Assembly: GCA_947650285.1 (NCBI GenBank)
Contig: CANTFL010000637.1
Location: 1 to 64,000 of the forward strand
Reading direction: 5' to 3'
DNA: 64,000 nt
Source: Hyaloperonospora brassicae
Taxonomy: Eukaryota > Oomycota > Peronosporomycetes > Peronosporales > Peronosporaceae
The notes under the pieces are model-generated. The model was not told the DNA's origin, searched no databases, and saw only the letters and a list, made by a program, of their open reading frames with translations. Positions 23,360 through 34,990 of this stretch are shown piece after piece (position 1 is the stretch's first letter; each line of letters starts with the position of its first letter). Position numbers and translations under genes: made by a program.

Positions 23360-23596
23360 ATGCCTGACAAGTCCAGTGGCCGATACGAGGTAGAAGCCAC
23401 CCTCGACGATGACACGTCAAGGTCAACAATTGCTGACAGAATCCATCGAAAGTTCTTAGTAAAATGGGTGGGATACGACGAACCCACGTGGGAACCATTG
23501 GCCAACTTGTCATGTGGAGGTTTATTGTTCGACTACTTAAGGCGGAAGAAGAGAGAGAATCGTCTGCAGATGGTGCAAGTCGCAGACGAACGGTAG
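23360..23596 (+). pseudogene. GyB chromodomain
   Basis: A 79-residue frame reading RYEVEATLDDD, then RKFLVKWVGYDEPTWEPLAN, then LFDYLRRKKRENRL. The aromatic residues Tyr, Trp and the trailing Trp of the chromodomain cage are in place and the segment is intact. The upstream frame break at 23261 separates it from integrase. In chromoviruses this domain sits at the integrase C-terminus and is known to bind histone marks. Confidence 0.84.
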
Positions 23597-24088
23597 AAAT
23601 ACCATCACCACGCGTACTCTATTTCTGTGAAGATTATCAGGCAGAAAGAGAAGGGAAGTTACTGCTTCAAGATGTATTGAGGCATGGAGACAGAGATCAA
23701 GGGATTAACAAGATGAAGGAACGAAGCCAAAACAGAGGCGACTAAATGTCAGCAATGGACCAGCTAGAATCACCATGCGACAGCGTAGGGACACAGTCAG
23801 AAGCGTTAACGAAAATCTGCACACCATTGCTGTTTTCGGACTCGGGACCAATTAAGGAGAAGTTTCGTCTGCGTCGACATCCTCGACGACAAGTAATATC
23901 TCTTCACCCTCTAAAGTGCCAACCGGAGCGAAGACAGGGAAGCCCGGATTGCACGGATGGAAGCACGTGTTATAGGGATGCTCCGATGGACGAGTCGGCC
24001 CTTAAACACGCCAGGGTTCAACTTGGTCACCCATTTCAACTTTGTTGATCCAGTCAACACCCTCGGGCACCCACGCATAACTCATAAA
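23597..24088 (+). other. Spacer between chromodomain and antisense ORF; no gene recognised
   Basis: After the chromodomain the plus strand has short frames without recognisable motifs. This is the convergence zone between pol and the antisense ORF, equivalent in position to the hairpin array in GyA, but I see no comparable array of short hairpins here. Confidence 0.5.
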
Positions 24089-27000
24089 TTAAGGACACAG
24101 GAACTGACGGCTCAAAGAGAAGTTCGGGGTCGAGTGAAGGTGTGGGTCCACGAGATGACTTCGCAGAAGCCGCATCTTGCAAGACAATACTAAAGTCCTC
24201 GCGACCTTCCGCAGAAGATCCCCCCGACGTTTGCGGGCGGCAGCATAATCAACCCAAGCTGCATAAATTTTGAACAAGTCATCAGGCGAGCGCGAAGAGT
24301 TTTCATCGGGGTGCATGCCCAAAAGAATACTTGTCTTCAAGATCCAATGCGTACGCTCCCATATGGCCACGAAAAGTTTTGAGCGAGTATCGACATGGGC
24401 AGACGTCGTTGTATCACGACTATCTCCGCGAAACTTGTCTCACGCTTTAGCCACCAAGTCTGGAAGAGATTTATAAGGAGAATGATGGAGAGAAAGGCGG
24501 AGTCGATTCTGAGCGTCGCCAAGCTTGGACACACTCAGGAACATCGACTTCGATGGAAATAACGCCATATTCCGAAATCACGGATGTGACGGGTCATATA
24601 CGTCAGCAAACGTGAGGGGAACTGCGAGTAAAACGGGGGTGGGAGCGACGAACGACTTCAATCCAACGCGCACCTGTAGGATTTGGGACCGAGTCGACGT
24701 GACGCACAACCAACAGCGAGCTGACCCGTGGTAAAAGAAACGAATAACCCGACTCGCTCTCATGGCAGAAGTTCACCTAGATTCCTAAGCGATCACTTGA
24801 CCCGCACGAGCACGAAGAAGCGAGTACGGAACCAATAATGTCTCAGACAAGCCAATAGCGTCAGTCGCCACCCGAATTGACGGAGAATTGCACTTAATAT
24901 TGCTTGGCGCCAACAAATATAGCGACGCCAACAAAGAAGCAGCCGCCACCTCAGCTGTCATCGTCTTTCGGAGGTTAGCTCGGGACCGCTAAATCCGTTG
25001 CTTCTTCTTTGGTGAACTAATGGGTCTTACGACAACGGAATCAGTCGAAGAAATGACAGCAGCCGAAACACTGGACGGAGTCGACGAAGTGACGCAAACG
25101 TTGAACCTTTTCTGCGATAAGCGGACGAGAGCCACGCCAGTCGGGACGGCAGCGATATCCATTGAGGATGCTGTGACACACACTGGATCGGGTGACCGAA
25201 CGAGGAAGCCCATCTTTTACTTGAAAGACCTAGTAGACGACCGGCTTGCGGGAACGACGGAAGACGCACCATCAGAAACAACGACGGCGGTCGGCGACGT
25301 CGATAACAACACGTCAGATACGACTTCAATTGATGGGGTGGTCGCGATGGAAGCCGACGAAACAGGAACTGGAGCAGCTTAATTTTGGACTAGCGGGACA
25401 TGAGCGATTGCAGGTGGTGGTACGAACACAACCGCAGAAAACCGGCGAGTTCTTATTCAAGGAAGTGATGTGGTGAAGGCAACAGGTGTACCTGTCACCT
25501 TATATTTCTTTAATCGTGCTGAAGCCCTCAGAGTCTTGACCATATTCATGGAGGCGGGTGAACGCTTGTTGACTCGACGACGGACTGCACCAACCTTTTA
25601 ACGCGACTTATAAGGGTGATCTACCGATGGCGACGCGGGACGAGAAAGATTAGGAGCAACTTTGGATTGCTCGACGGAACTACATGCTCCTGATAATCCC
25701 AGACGCTGGGACTGTGAGGTGACCGACGAAACAGCCTCTTCAGCGAGTGTCATCAGCTCAGGCACTGATATAGGCGTCATTGTTGAATCGACATAGAAAT
25801 CTAGCTCGGTAAGAGACGAAGTACCAAGTGCATGAACTGATGATCTAACAGCTCGAAGGGAAGGTAAATGAGACGATGACGCAGTAGCGCCCGCCGATAC
25901 TAACCTAGTGGTCGATGCACACGCCGACCAGGAAGACGAATGTAGATCCGGGAGTGCGCCAGGATCCACTGCAGAATCACACGAATCCGATCGTCTCTTC
26001 AGATAAGTTAGAGATGTCACCGCCGACGAGGACAGCTCGCCGACGGACACATCAGTATACGGCGAAGACGCTACGCCGACGGTCACAGCAGTCGACGACG
26101 TAAAAGTCGAAGACACGGGAGCCGCGGAAGAAGATGCAAATGATAGCGTCCGCCGTCCAGACCGAGACTCCGAGCTTTGAAAAGATGCCAGACGAGCGAC
26201 AAGGCGAGGCGGATCCATCTAGGTCGAATCCGCCATCGCTGGCGTGATGGGGGGAGCAAACGAAGGCTCGATCCGCAAAACCCTGTTCTGAAACGTCGTT
26301 GATACATCGAACGAATCGACGTCCGGAACCCAAGTCGCGAGAAGTCGACACAGCCGCGCGTTGATGTCCATATCTCGAGGATTCAATCCCGGGACGTCCA
26401 CTCCAACCGCTGCGGCCACCGCAAGGTTTGGATCCAGCGGACATTGTATGTTTTCACGACGCAGCAGAGCTTTTTGTTGTCGGACAACTTGTTGTTGACT
26501 GCTGACGATGCGTCGCATCATCCTGCGCATGACTAATTCCGTTGCGCAAGACCATCGTTGTATCCTGGAGCTGACAAAAGTAATTCGCGGCAACACCTTG
26601 GACTGTCGTGTGTCGAGCTTCAGCATTTGCGAGGTCGCGCGTAAGCTGGTTGATCAAGCGATTACGTTCCGCTATACCAGCAGACAGCTCGGTAATCATA
26701 CGCTCAGAGGACGCAAGACGATTGTCCCGATGCGTAGCAGTCAGGCGCGCAGATGACTCAAGAGAATATACCGACTTGCGCAACGAGTCAATAAACTCGG
26801 TCATCTTGAGAGCAGCGGACTTCAAAGTTTATGACTCTTTCTTGGTTGTTGACAAACGATGCTTAAGGTCCACCGAGTACGAGACAGCAGCTTGCATTCG
26901 TCGACGAAGCGAAGCATGCTCTTGGTGGAACTGAGAAAGAGTCACGCATAGAGCCGCGATATCTGCGGAATGGTCGACGATGGGAGAGACACCAGCGGCC

Positions 27001-27340
27001 ATCAACGAATTCAAAACATCCCGCGGGCAAACTCGGGAAGTGATTTCCTCAACGACGTGTCGAGAAATGGGCGAGGAGATGGCATCAACGTCACGATCAC
27101 CCGGATCAGCTCAACTTCCCGCCGTTGCATCCGATCTTCGATGCTCCAGAGGAGACGACAGAGATTCAGCGTATCCAGAGATGACTCATAATCATGGTTA
27201 AGTAAAGGTGAATCCTGGGTGGAGTCGGCAGAGACGACGCCCGGCATAGAAGTGTCACAAAAAGCCGATCTCGACGAAGTGTCAGGTTCATCGTCCAAGC
27301 TCGACGATTTGTCCACGGCTACAGTCGGCGGGGAAGACAC
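24089..27340 (-). pseudogene. Antisense ORF of GyB: coiled-coil, Ser-rich, NLS-like protein (broken)
   Basis: It is read on the minus strand across frames. 27340-27011 is an acidic, Ser-rich head ending in a helical piece (LLWSIEDRMQRREVELIRV). 27014-26454 is a heptad-like coiled coil with one stop at 26826, including NRLINQLTRDLANAEARH. Frame 26626-26219 continues with RRIVSSQQQVVRQQKALLRR and INARLCRLLATWVPDVDSF. 26218-25598 is strongly Ser/Thr-rich. 25213-24989 ends in SSPKKKQRI, a basic NLS-like patch. The tail 24370-24089 has AIWERTHW, DDLFKIYAAWV and AAARKRRGDLLRK. Order and features match the GyA antisense ORF, including the W-E-x-T-H motif. About 3.2 kb, or roughly 1,000 residues if once intact. 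I know no characterised family for it. Confidence 0.66.
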
Positions 27341-27742
27341 ACCCGGTCGGGAATCGCTCCGTCAACAACTGACGAAGCTGACGAAGTAAGCATAGATGAC
27401 GGCGGAGGATCAGGTCGAAGTCATGCCTGGTGAGGCGTCGACGGTGAGTCGTCGACAGACTGAATCATGCAACAGAGAACATACCACCTATCAGAGCACA
27501 AATTAAAAGCCGCCATGAGAAGTAAGGAGAGAAGCGTGCTGGAGGATCATACCATGGTATAGGGGAAACGGTTCGGAATGAACAACAGAAGTGGCGGTGA
27601 AGAGAATGGTCGAGACACTCACCTGTTAGGGGTAGAATCGCGACTGGAGCAGTTGTGGTGTAGAGAATTTCAGTCTTGGGATATTAGCTCGGCGACTTAA
27701 GGAGTGGCGACTCGAGGGACAGTGGAAAAGAAAAGCAAATCG

Positions 27743-27937
27743 AGTATCAGCGACTTAAGTATCGACGACTTAAGGGTAGGCGACTTAGGTGTCGACGACT
27801 CTGGTGTCGGCGGCTCAAGTGCCAGCAACCCGGGTGTCAGCACATCGGGTGTTTACGACTCAGGTATCGACGACTCTGGTGTCGGCGCCTCAAGCGTCGG
27901 CGGCTCGGGTATCGACGACTCGGGTGTCGGCGGCTCA
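27743..27937 (+). repeat. 15 bp minisatellite, 13 units
   Basis: Thirteen consecutive 15 bp units of the type GGTGTCGACGACTCT, with variants such as GGTGTCGGCGGCTCA. The period keeps a pentapeptide G-V-D-D-S reading in one frame. It lies between the start of the antisense ORF and the LTR. I see no gene in 27341-27742, and 27938-28063 holds purine-rich stretches that may include the polypurine tract. Confidence 0.9.
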
Positions 27938-28063
27938 ACGATATAGCAGAATTCGAGAAAATAAAATGACAGATTCATCACGTTATTTGTAAAAGAAATA
28001 GGGAAGGACAGAGTGCCATTCAAACTGGCTCTGCGAGAAAGCAAAAGAGATAAACCAATACAG

Positions 28064-28685
28064 TGCAGAATTTTCTAAGTCCAAGACACGCGTACACTTC
28101 AGGTTAGTCCCTGCGTAGGCTAGATTACGCCTGCCTTCGTAGAACTTCGAGAGGCATAGCTTGTAAAGTTATCGACTGGTAGCGCCAAGAGTTAAGGAAG
28201 GCCTGGGTTGGGCAGCTCTCTCTACTAGCAAAAGAAAGAGCGTCGTCGACGACGAGGCAGTGCCAAATAGCCCGCACTGTTGGAGTCTTGTCAAGTGACA
28301 AGCCGGTGACCCAATAGGCGGCACTGTTGAAAGTCTTGTCGAGCGACAAGTCGTTGTGCCTCAGCCGAGGGCGCTGTAATTATTTAGCCGGGCGTACACT
28401 GTGGCCGGTGACCTGTTTAAGCGCGTGAGCATCGGCTTCCATCCTTTGGTGTGAATTCACAGGGAGTGAAAGGTTTAAGAGCTGCTGAGCTCAGGCAGAC
28501 TTCTGGAGGAATTGGTTGTTAAAGACCGTTAAGCGAGAGTCACAACTGAATCCCGAAGGGGCTGACAGCGATAAATTGCCCTCACATACCAGCCCGTGCG
28601 CCGACTAATCTCGGCTATTGTTGTGTTTGTGCGTTTAGGCTGTTGTATGACAGATTTGACTAACTTCTTACCACAGCGAACAACA
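28064..28685 (+). repeat. GyB-type LTR 2a (about 0.62 kb, ends approximate)
   Basis: The segment from TGCAGAATTTTC to about 28685 aligns with 32521-33100 in the same orientation. Shared blocks include ACACGCGTACA, TCGAGAGG, ACTGGTAGCGCCA, GGGCGTACACTG versus GGGTGTACACTG, GGTGTGAA and GAAAGGTTTAA. The position after GyB pol, with purine-rich sequence upstream, suggests a 3' LTR. The right end is a guess at an ACAACA. Confidence 0.65.
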
Positions 28686-29879
28686 GCGCCAACTTCGTAT
28701 TGGCTCTAATTGATAGAGAGGTAGCACCAGCCACGAAAAATCTGGTAGTCGGGGCTTGAGAACTACGGATTGGTATAAGAAAAGTGCTTGCCATGGGCGG
28801 TTCAAGCACAAATGCAGAAGACGATAGATATATTCTGGAGAACGCTATGGGTGATGAAACAGCGGAGACAGTCGAGTTGGACCGCGTAATCCGTGGAAGA
28901 GCCTTGTGACCTTTTAAATCTCTAAGCTTAAGCTATTGAACGCTTGATGACATGAGTTCGAGCAGAGCGCAATTTTCGACGAGACTGAATTGGTGGAACG
29001 ACCAACGGCAACAAGAGGTTAGCGAGAGAGGAGTAGGAGACGATACTAGTCGAAATGTATTCACTGACAACATTTCTAGATTCTGGGATTTTAATGTAGT
29101 CGGCGACCCGAACTAACGAGCGAGAGTCACTAACTCAGGCAACTCTAGTGGCGTCGCGGTAGACGGTGAAGATATTGGTAAAAAGGGGCAAATCCTCAGA
29201 ATTTATGACACCAGATACAGCATAAGTTGGCACTAAGCGACCGGTATGGTAGGCTACGACGAGCCATTACCATGGGCCTGCGATCCGGTGGACGGTGCAG
29301 ACGTCACACGACGCGACGACGGAGTAACAACCGTCGACTTAAGACCAAACACTAGGTACCGGAAAGACGTCGGAGATTAGGATGGAGTGGTTGTGCTGCT
29401 AAAAATTAGTTAATAATTAAAATCCTTCGTCGAAGCGATTATCGATGCGAAAGACGTAGAATTTGACGGAGAAATTACGCCAACACTTACAGCCGACAAT
29501 GAAGACGAGTTTGATGAAGCGAACGCAATTGGACACGACAAAAAGACAAAGAACATTACCCGGATGTAAAACCCGAGCGCCTCAATTACGTCAACGACGC
29601 AACATGGCGTAATTGGCCTATCAATGCCAAACGAATTTAGGAAGGTGTGACCATGTGGTGCAGAAGTAAAGGAAAGTTTAAGTCGCAAAAGCATGTTCTA
29701 AAACGTCAATTATCGACCGATTGAAATCCAATTAGGAAAAAAAGCTACGGACAGATGACACACTCGTTATTTCGGATATATGTCTCGTGAATTCAAGCAC
29801 GATCGTTCAACCCGCCTGCCGCAGCTTCAGGGAGGTGAGGATTAGTGGACACTAAATATTTTTTGGCGCAGGATTGCCT

Positions 29880-30640
29880 TCTGTTTCCGGATGATATGCT
29901 GTTTACTTCTGATGGTGCGTCGCGCAACCCTCGGAGCGTGATGTCCTCCTATAATTAGGCAACAGTTGTCTTTTGATACTGCCTGAAGTACTCGGCGGTA
30001 ACACCTTAAACAGGGATATGACGAGCTTCAGCATCGGCGAGAACTCGCGTAAATTGATTTATTATGCAATCAAGTTTTGCGGCACCAGCCGTCAGCTCAT
30101 CTAATATGCGGTCGGCAATCAAGTTGGTCATTCCATTGCTCAACATTCTGACGCGCGGATAATTTAAAGGGTTAAATCGCTTTTGCAACGAGTCAATTTA
30201 GTTTGTAGTGTTTACTGCAGCACTCTTCCACGTTTCGGTCTCTTCTTCCCTCGTCGACATTCGATCCCATAAATCCGCCAATACCGCGACGGCATCTTGA
30301 AAACGTCGAGGAGGAAAGGTCTTCGTGCGATGCGATTGATCAAGATAAACGCATTAATACGCGACCTCCGCCGAGCGATCGGCGATCGGACCGACGTCAT
30401 TTAAAATTAAAGATCCTAACTTTGCAAGCTTTTGCACTCGCTACATGAACTCCCATAAAGCCGCGTCAAAAACTTGGTGCGGAGACTTCAGCGAAGTCAC
30501 GATGACCCGGGTCAACTCAATCTCGCGACTCTGCATGCTATCGTATAAAATTGAGATTAAACGACGAAGCTCCGACGTATTCAACGACACAAGTGAGCCA
30601 CGGCCAATAGAATACGATTCTGGGACAGCTGTAAAATGAA
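29880..30640 (-). pseudogene. Third copy of the antisense ORF, coiled-coil part (highly degraded)
   Basis: Aligns with about 26440-27200 of GyB on the minus strand. The frame 30188-30006 includes INQFTRVLADAEARH against INQLTRDLANAEARH in GyB. Another frame near 30300-30230 reads VLADLWDRMSTREEETETW, which resembles the start of the GyA coiled coil (ISYLWDREFTFRSQED). This copy therefore links the GyA and GyB versions. Stops are frequent. Confidence 0.65.
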
Positions 30641-30929
30641 CGATACCAGACTCAGTGTACCTGTGGAAGTTAGTCCCAATAACATATGCCGCACATCGAT
30701 TAAGGTCGAAGAGATGACTATCGGCGCGCTAAACCACAAAGATTGGTATGTGCCACGTTCCATCTACTCAACGACTAAATGGGTCGACGAAGCATACGCA
30801 TGGGAAGAAGACGGATGTCCAGATTCAAGATAGGTATCAGTGTCCGCGAGTAAACGGGCGTCGACAGGCTGCCAAACACAGTCAAGAAAATACACTGAGA
30901 CTTGCACTGTGGTGGGTTGATGATCACAA

Positions 30930-31350
30930 ATTTCTTATGAACCTGACTCTCCACTGTCGCCTGGACGACCGACTAACGGAGGGGGTACCCCTACTCCGTG
31001 CTCTGTGTCTTCTAGCTCACATTATGTACCCGTCGGTGGGGCGGGGGCGCTCTTCTTGGTGGACTTAGTTTGAAGCTGAACTTGGTGTTTTGGAGATAGG
31101 TGTTGATCGGGTGGAAATCCTTCATCAGTCAAACGTGGGGTGGATCGGGCGGAAATTCTTCACTCGATCGCAACTACACTTGGGCAATTTCCCAGAGTCT
31201 GATGTATTTACAGGTGATTCTTGATCCACAGGCCTCCTGATCACTTGAGCCGTCTCGCGATCTTAAATTTGAACCTTTAGGTTTCCTGAGTCCTACCGCA
31301 GTTGAGGGGGGTGAGAACAGATGTTTCGCCTGGCCGAATAATCCAAAGGC
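30930..31350 (-). repeat. GyA-type LTR fragment, diverged
   Basis: The plus strand resembles the 1600-2230 region of LTR A: CGACTAACGGAGGGGGTA, TGTACCCGTCGGTGGGG, ACTTGAGCCGTCTCGCGATC and CTACCGCAGTTGAG appear in the same order as in LTR A. It is shortened and mutated. Confidence 0.65.
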
Positions 31351-32520
31351 GAAGTTTGTAAAGACGTGGGTGACTCTCTATTGAACGAGAGGCCAAAATT
31401 CCCGCCCGGGAGAAGTCGACGCGTGTCTTTCGTTGCAAATTCAATTCTGAATAATGTCAACCAATAAAATTCAAATCGTATGAATAATACTATCTGTTCG
31501 CTAGATCTCTGTTGCGTATTGCTTGTATATGTCATTTACCTCTCGCATCATGTGGTCCACAGCATACACTCCGTAGTGGATCGCAGTGTAGTGGATCGCG
31601 TAGCAGTGGATTGCTGTGTAGTCGATCGCGGTATGTGCTCCAAACCAATTATGTGTCCACACGCTTATGTGCAGACGCAATCAAGGATCACACCCAGGTT
31701 GGATCGTGATCAATCTGTCGAGTCTCTGATCGGGAATCCACCTTCGGACCGCAGTTGCTTCTAAGCCCGCGCATGTTTGATGATCTTGACGATCCACTCC
31801 TCCATCAAGCTTCCATATTCACCTCTTTTCCCTTGTCAGCGATCCATTATTCCAGCTGATGTCCACCCCTTGAGAGATCCGGTCCATGTAACTTGGTGAT
31901 CCAGGCCCTTTATCGCGGATCGTGATCGGTCAGTCATCAATCTTTGACTATACTCCTTTACGACCGTTATGTAGATTAATACACATCATTTCCACTGTCG
32001 TTTTCGGTCACTCGGTCGTGTGATCCCATCCTTCGTGCCAACGGGCCTATCTCCGAGCGCACTTTACCAATCAATTTGATCTCGCACTTATTGCGGTAGG
32101 CACGATCCACACTCTCCATCATTATTCTTTTCCGCTTCTCCACAGCACAAGTCAACACGCATAACTGAAGGGATGAAGAATACATCGCAACGGTCCGTAC
32201 CATAGTATGGCAAATGGGAGACATGTGAGAATGGCCCAGTAAGAAAGGACAAAAGTCGCGACGAGTAAAATTGTTGCGACACTCGATCGTTAGGATTGAT
32301 TCAGGACCATACCAGTTGTGATTTATAAAATATAAAGTCCCTACATATGCGGCGATCGGCGAAGTGAGGGTCGGCGAACTGGAGTCCGACGCACACACAT
32401 TAGACTGTAAAGTGTTAAAAATTAAGCATGATATGCCAATATAATGTTGTGCTCAGAACTTTGAAAAAGTACTTCGCCACTAAAAGTTGATCTGTAGTAT
32501 AAAAAAAAAACTAAAGCAGT
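31351..32520. other. No recognisable gene; short GTAGTGGATCGC repeats
   Basis: A small cluster of imperfect repeats (GTAGTGGATCGCAGTGTA and variants) lies at about 31574-31640. A 140-residue minus frame (32398-31976) and other short frames show no motif I know. Poly-A tracts precede LTR 2b. Probably degraded element sequence. Confidence 0.45.
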
Positions 32521-33100
32521 GCAGGATTCGAAGTCTAGCACGCGTACAATACACGATAAGTCCCTACGAAGGCCACATCATATCTGCCGTTGAACCTCGA
32601 GAGGTATTGCTATCAGCGGTTTCTACTGGTAGCGCCAGGTGCTCAAGTCGGCTTAGAGTGGGAACTTGCTACCGGTCACATTCATTTTAATGGAGCTGTA
32701 AGCTAGAAAACTAACAGATGGCACTAATTTTATTGTCGAGTCGTAAGTCGGAAACCCAATTGACGGCACCGATTCAGTGTTGTAGAGGCACGCCAGTTGG
32801 TATCAGCCAAGGGAACCTTATATCTTTTAATCGGGTGTACACTGCACCCGGTGATCTGTAAAAGAGCGTAAGAAGCCGGTCTCATCAATTGGTGTGAAGT
32901 CACAGAAGTTGAAAGGTTTAAAACCTGCTGATATCTAACAGGCATCTAGAGAATTGAATGTGATGAATCGATCAGGAGAAAGGACCCTAACGGGCAAATT
33001 GGAAAGTTATAGAGTTATATCCCAACGCAACAGCCCAACTCGCCGACTTTACTCGTACATATTAAAGTGTTGGTGCGTTATTATTGTAGTACTACAATAT
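32521..33100 (+). repeat. GyB-type LTR 2b (ends approximate)
   Basis: Begins TGCAGGATTCGAAGTC and aligns in direct orientation with 28064-28685, with substantial divergence and indels. The similarity fades after about 33100. It may be the 3' LTR of the degraded element to its left. Confidence 0.62.
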
Positions 33101-34873
33101 TCATTACCATCATATCACTTAGATCACATAAAATGTGTATACCACGTAATTGGTGTGTATCGTATAACTTACGCGGGCCACAAACTGCGATTGCGATCCG
33201 CGATGTGCGATTCAGATGTTGATGCACCTGGTGTAGGCCACATATAAAACAAGTGAGGTATGCAAATGATCTTTAAATGTCATATTTATTACTGAGATAC
33301 AGGTAGGCATAGTCGTATTTTAGTATCTAACTTAAAATTAAAATTTATATATTTAATTTACGTCTGCGTCAATACCTCTTCCAAGAAGTAATAATGAGGC
33401 CAACCGGCGTCAAAAAAATTGACCGCAGATACCAAGAATATCGAACCTGTTTTCTATATCCAGGCGCGAGGGTTCTTAGGACCTCCCCTATCAATGCGAT
33501 CTGATGCAGTAACCTTATCGGATAATACAAGCGATTTCTATACGGCTTTAGTGACTCATGAAGTCGTTTCGGGCACTAACGCACTGTTGTTGGCCCGATC
33601 TAGAAGAAAGAGGTTTGTTGGTAGACGGCACGCAAGTCCATGCAAACCTAAAAATGAGTCAATTTTTGGAAGATCAGGGCAACTTGTACAGAATTTTTTT
33701 ATAATTACACGCGATAAGGTATTTCGATGGATCAACAGCGAAACGTATCACGATCAAGTTTAGCATCGAAACGGTCATCAAGAAGGATGAAACCCTCCCT
33801 ATCTAAAGCTACGAAAGGTGAAGGAGGGTACATATTTACACGAAAACAAACAAAACTACCATAATCAATAATAATATCATCATTAAAAAGCGTAGCGAGT
33901 GTCTTGATCCTTAGGTGACTCGAATGGCACACATCAGGTATGAATTGTATGATTTGATTGAATCCGATTATAGATATTTGAAAGCATACACTACTTAGGT
34001 CAAAGCATGTTGCACTTTATCCAATATTTATTTTCTGTAAGAGCTGCTGAGAACCTGACGTCTCTAAGCACACAAGGCTGCCGATCAAAAATTGGTAGGT
34101 ATTTATCGTTTGCAACGCGTACTCAGACACTATTTTCTTTAGCACAAAGATGATTTTGCAAGAAGCTATCAAGTCGACCGTAGGCAAATAAATTACTTCG
34201 AGCTCAACCACGGAGACGCTATCAGAATATTTACAAAACAGTACTTTATCGTTAATTATCAAATACATATAATGTCTCGCTTTCACCCCGGGTTCTTTTT
34301 TTCTCAGCTCAATAGGGGCTAATACTATAAAGTTTGACGGACTTATTTTCTCAGTATGATTTATGAAAATGTTTTTTAGTACACGGATCCTTGTCCTAGC
34401 GTTCTTTAGCCGTAGTAGCACTTTTGCAACCTCGTGCTATACGATGCCTCTCTAATCGAATGAATTTTTAAGGTATCTCAGTTCCTGGAAAACCGTATTT
34501 TATTTGTAAGCTGCACGCTAGGCATGACTCCATATCTCGACTTGCTTTACTTATTCAAGTAGTGGATATTCTGTAGTGTCTACGTTTCAACGCAGCATCT
34601 TGCAGCTTGCTTCGCAGTATGTTGTCAGCTGCACAGAGTTTTTGTGCAGTCGCACTAACGATTGAAACACGAGTGAGGCCATCGGAATCTTCCGCAAAAA
34701 ATTTAAACGCTTGAAAACGCCCCGGTACGTTCATAAAAAGCCATTTAATCGAATTGTGAGAGGCATCACCGCAAATTTATATTGTCAACAAATCTATGGC
34801 TCTAGGAGTACGACAATATTATATTTTATACATGACTCGTACCTTCCGAGCCAAAATAGATCATACATGAAAT
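33101..34873. other. AT-rich region without recognised genes
   Basis: Base composition becomes clearly AT-richer than in the elements on both sides. Two moderate frames exist: 33419-33763 (+, 114 residues) and 34421-34017 (-, 134 residues). Neither shows a motif I recognise. It could be remnant host DNA or an unrelated old transposon. I see no terminal repeats. Confidence 0.45.
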
Positions 34874-34990
34874 TGTGGTGAAGTCGATCTCGCAAAATTA
34901 CTTTAGTGAATGTCGATTTTCCACTTGCCCAGACTTGCCGACTCACGGAGGGGGTACTCCGATCCGTGCCTTGCTGTATAACCTTGTGCT
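34874..34990 (-). repeat. GyA-type LTR fragment, 117 bp end piece
   Basis: TGTGGTGAAGTCGATCTCGC to CCTTGTGCT matches the first ~115 bp of 1582-3442 on the plus strand, the 3' end of an LTR in minus sense. It is cut exactly where LTR C begins, leaving two LTR ends facing apart. Confidence 0.85.

Larger units (their letters stand above)
13654..28685 (+). mobile_element. Gypsy element GyB: dual RNase H chromodomain element with antisense ORF, interrupted and decayed
   Basis: Domains in order on the plus strand: gag with Cys clusters (13654-14330), protease (14466-14971), acidic linker (14999-16120), RT start (16138-16497), composite insertion (16498-20590), RNase H and a second RNase H (20600-21698), integrase (21800-23261), chromodomain (23360-23596), antisense ORF (27340-24089, minus), minisatellite (27743-27937) and a 3' LTR (28064-28685). 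No 5' LTR is seen; the element abuts GyA head-to-head at about 13654. I recall dual-RNase H Gypsy elements described from oomycetes (the name Archon is from memory). The assignment rests on the RNase H motifs. Confidence 0.83.
28686..32520 (+). mobile_element. Degraded GyB-like element between LTR 2a and LTR 2b
   Basis: Flanked by two diverged LTRs in direct orientation. Just after LTR 2a a short frame starts at about 28794 (MGGSSTNAEDDRYILENAMG) and may be a gag start; 29400-29570 reads as an acidic stretch. No protease, RT or integrase motif is visible. An antisense ORF remnant lies at 29880-30640 and a GyA-type LTR fragment at 30930-31350. It may be a non-autonomous derivative sharing LTR 2a with GyB, parallel to how C and D share an LTR. 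Confidence 0.5.

Noticed and set aside
27743..27937. CRISPR array
   Set aside because: Units are contiguous 15 bp repeats without spacers, in a eukaryotic transposon setting.
31480..31764. A hydrophobic N-terminus followed by RSVVDR repeats, considered as a secreted effector candidate
   Set aside because: The repetitive part comes from a DNA tandem repeat (GTAGTGGATCGC), there is no RxLR or LxLFLAK-type motif, and it lies in degraded element sequence.
33419..33763. 114-residue plus frame in the AT-rich island
   Set aside because: No recognisable motif, no second copy, no start context. Kept only as part of the unassigned region.
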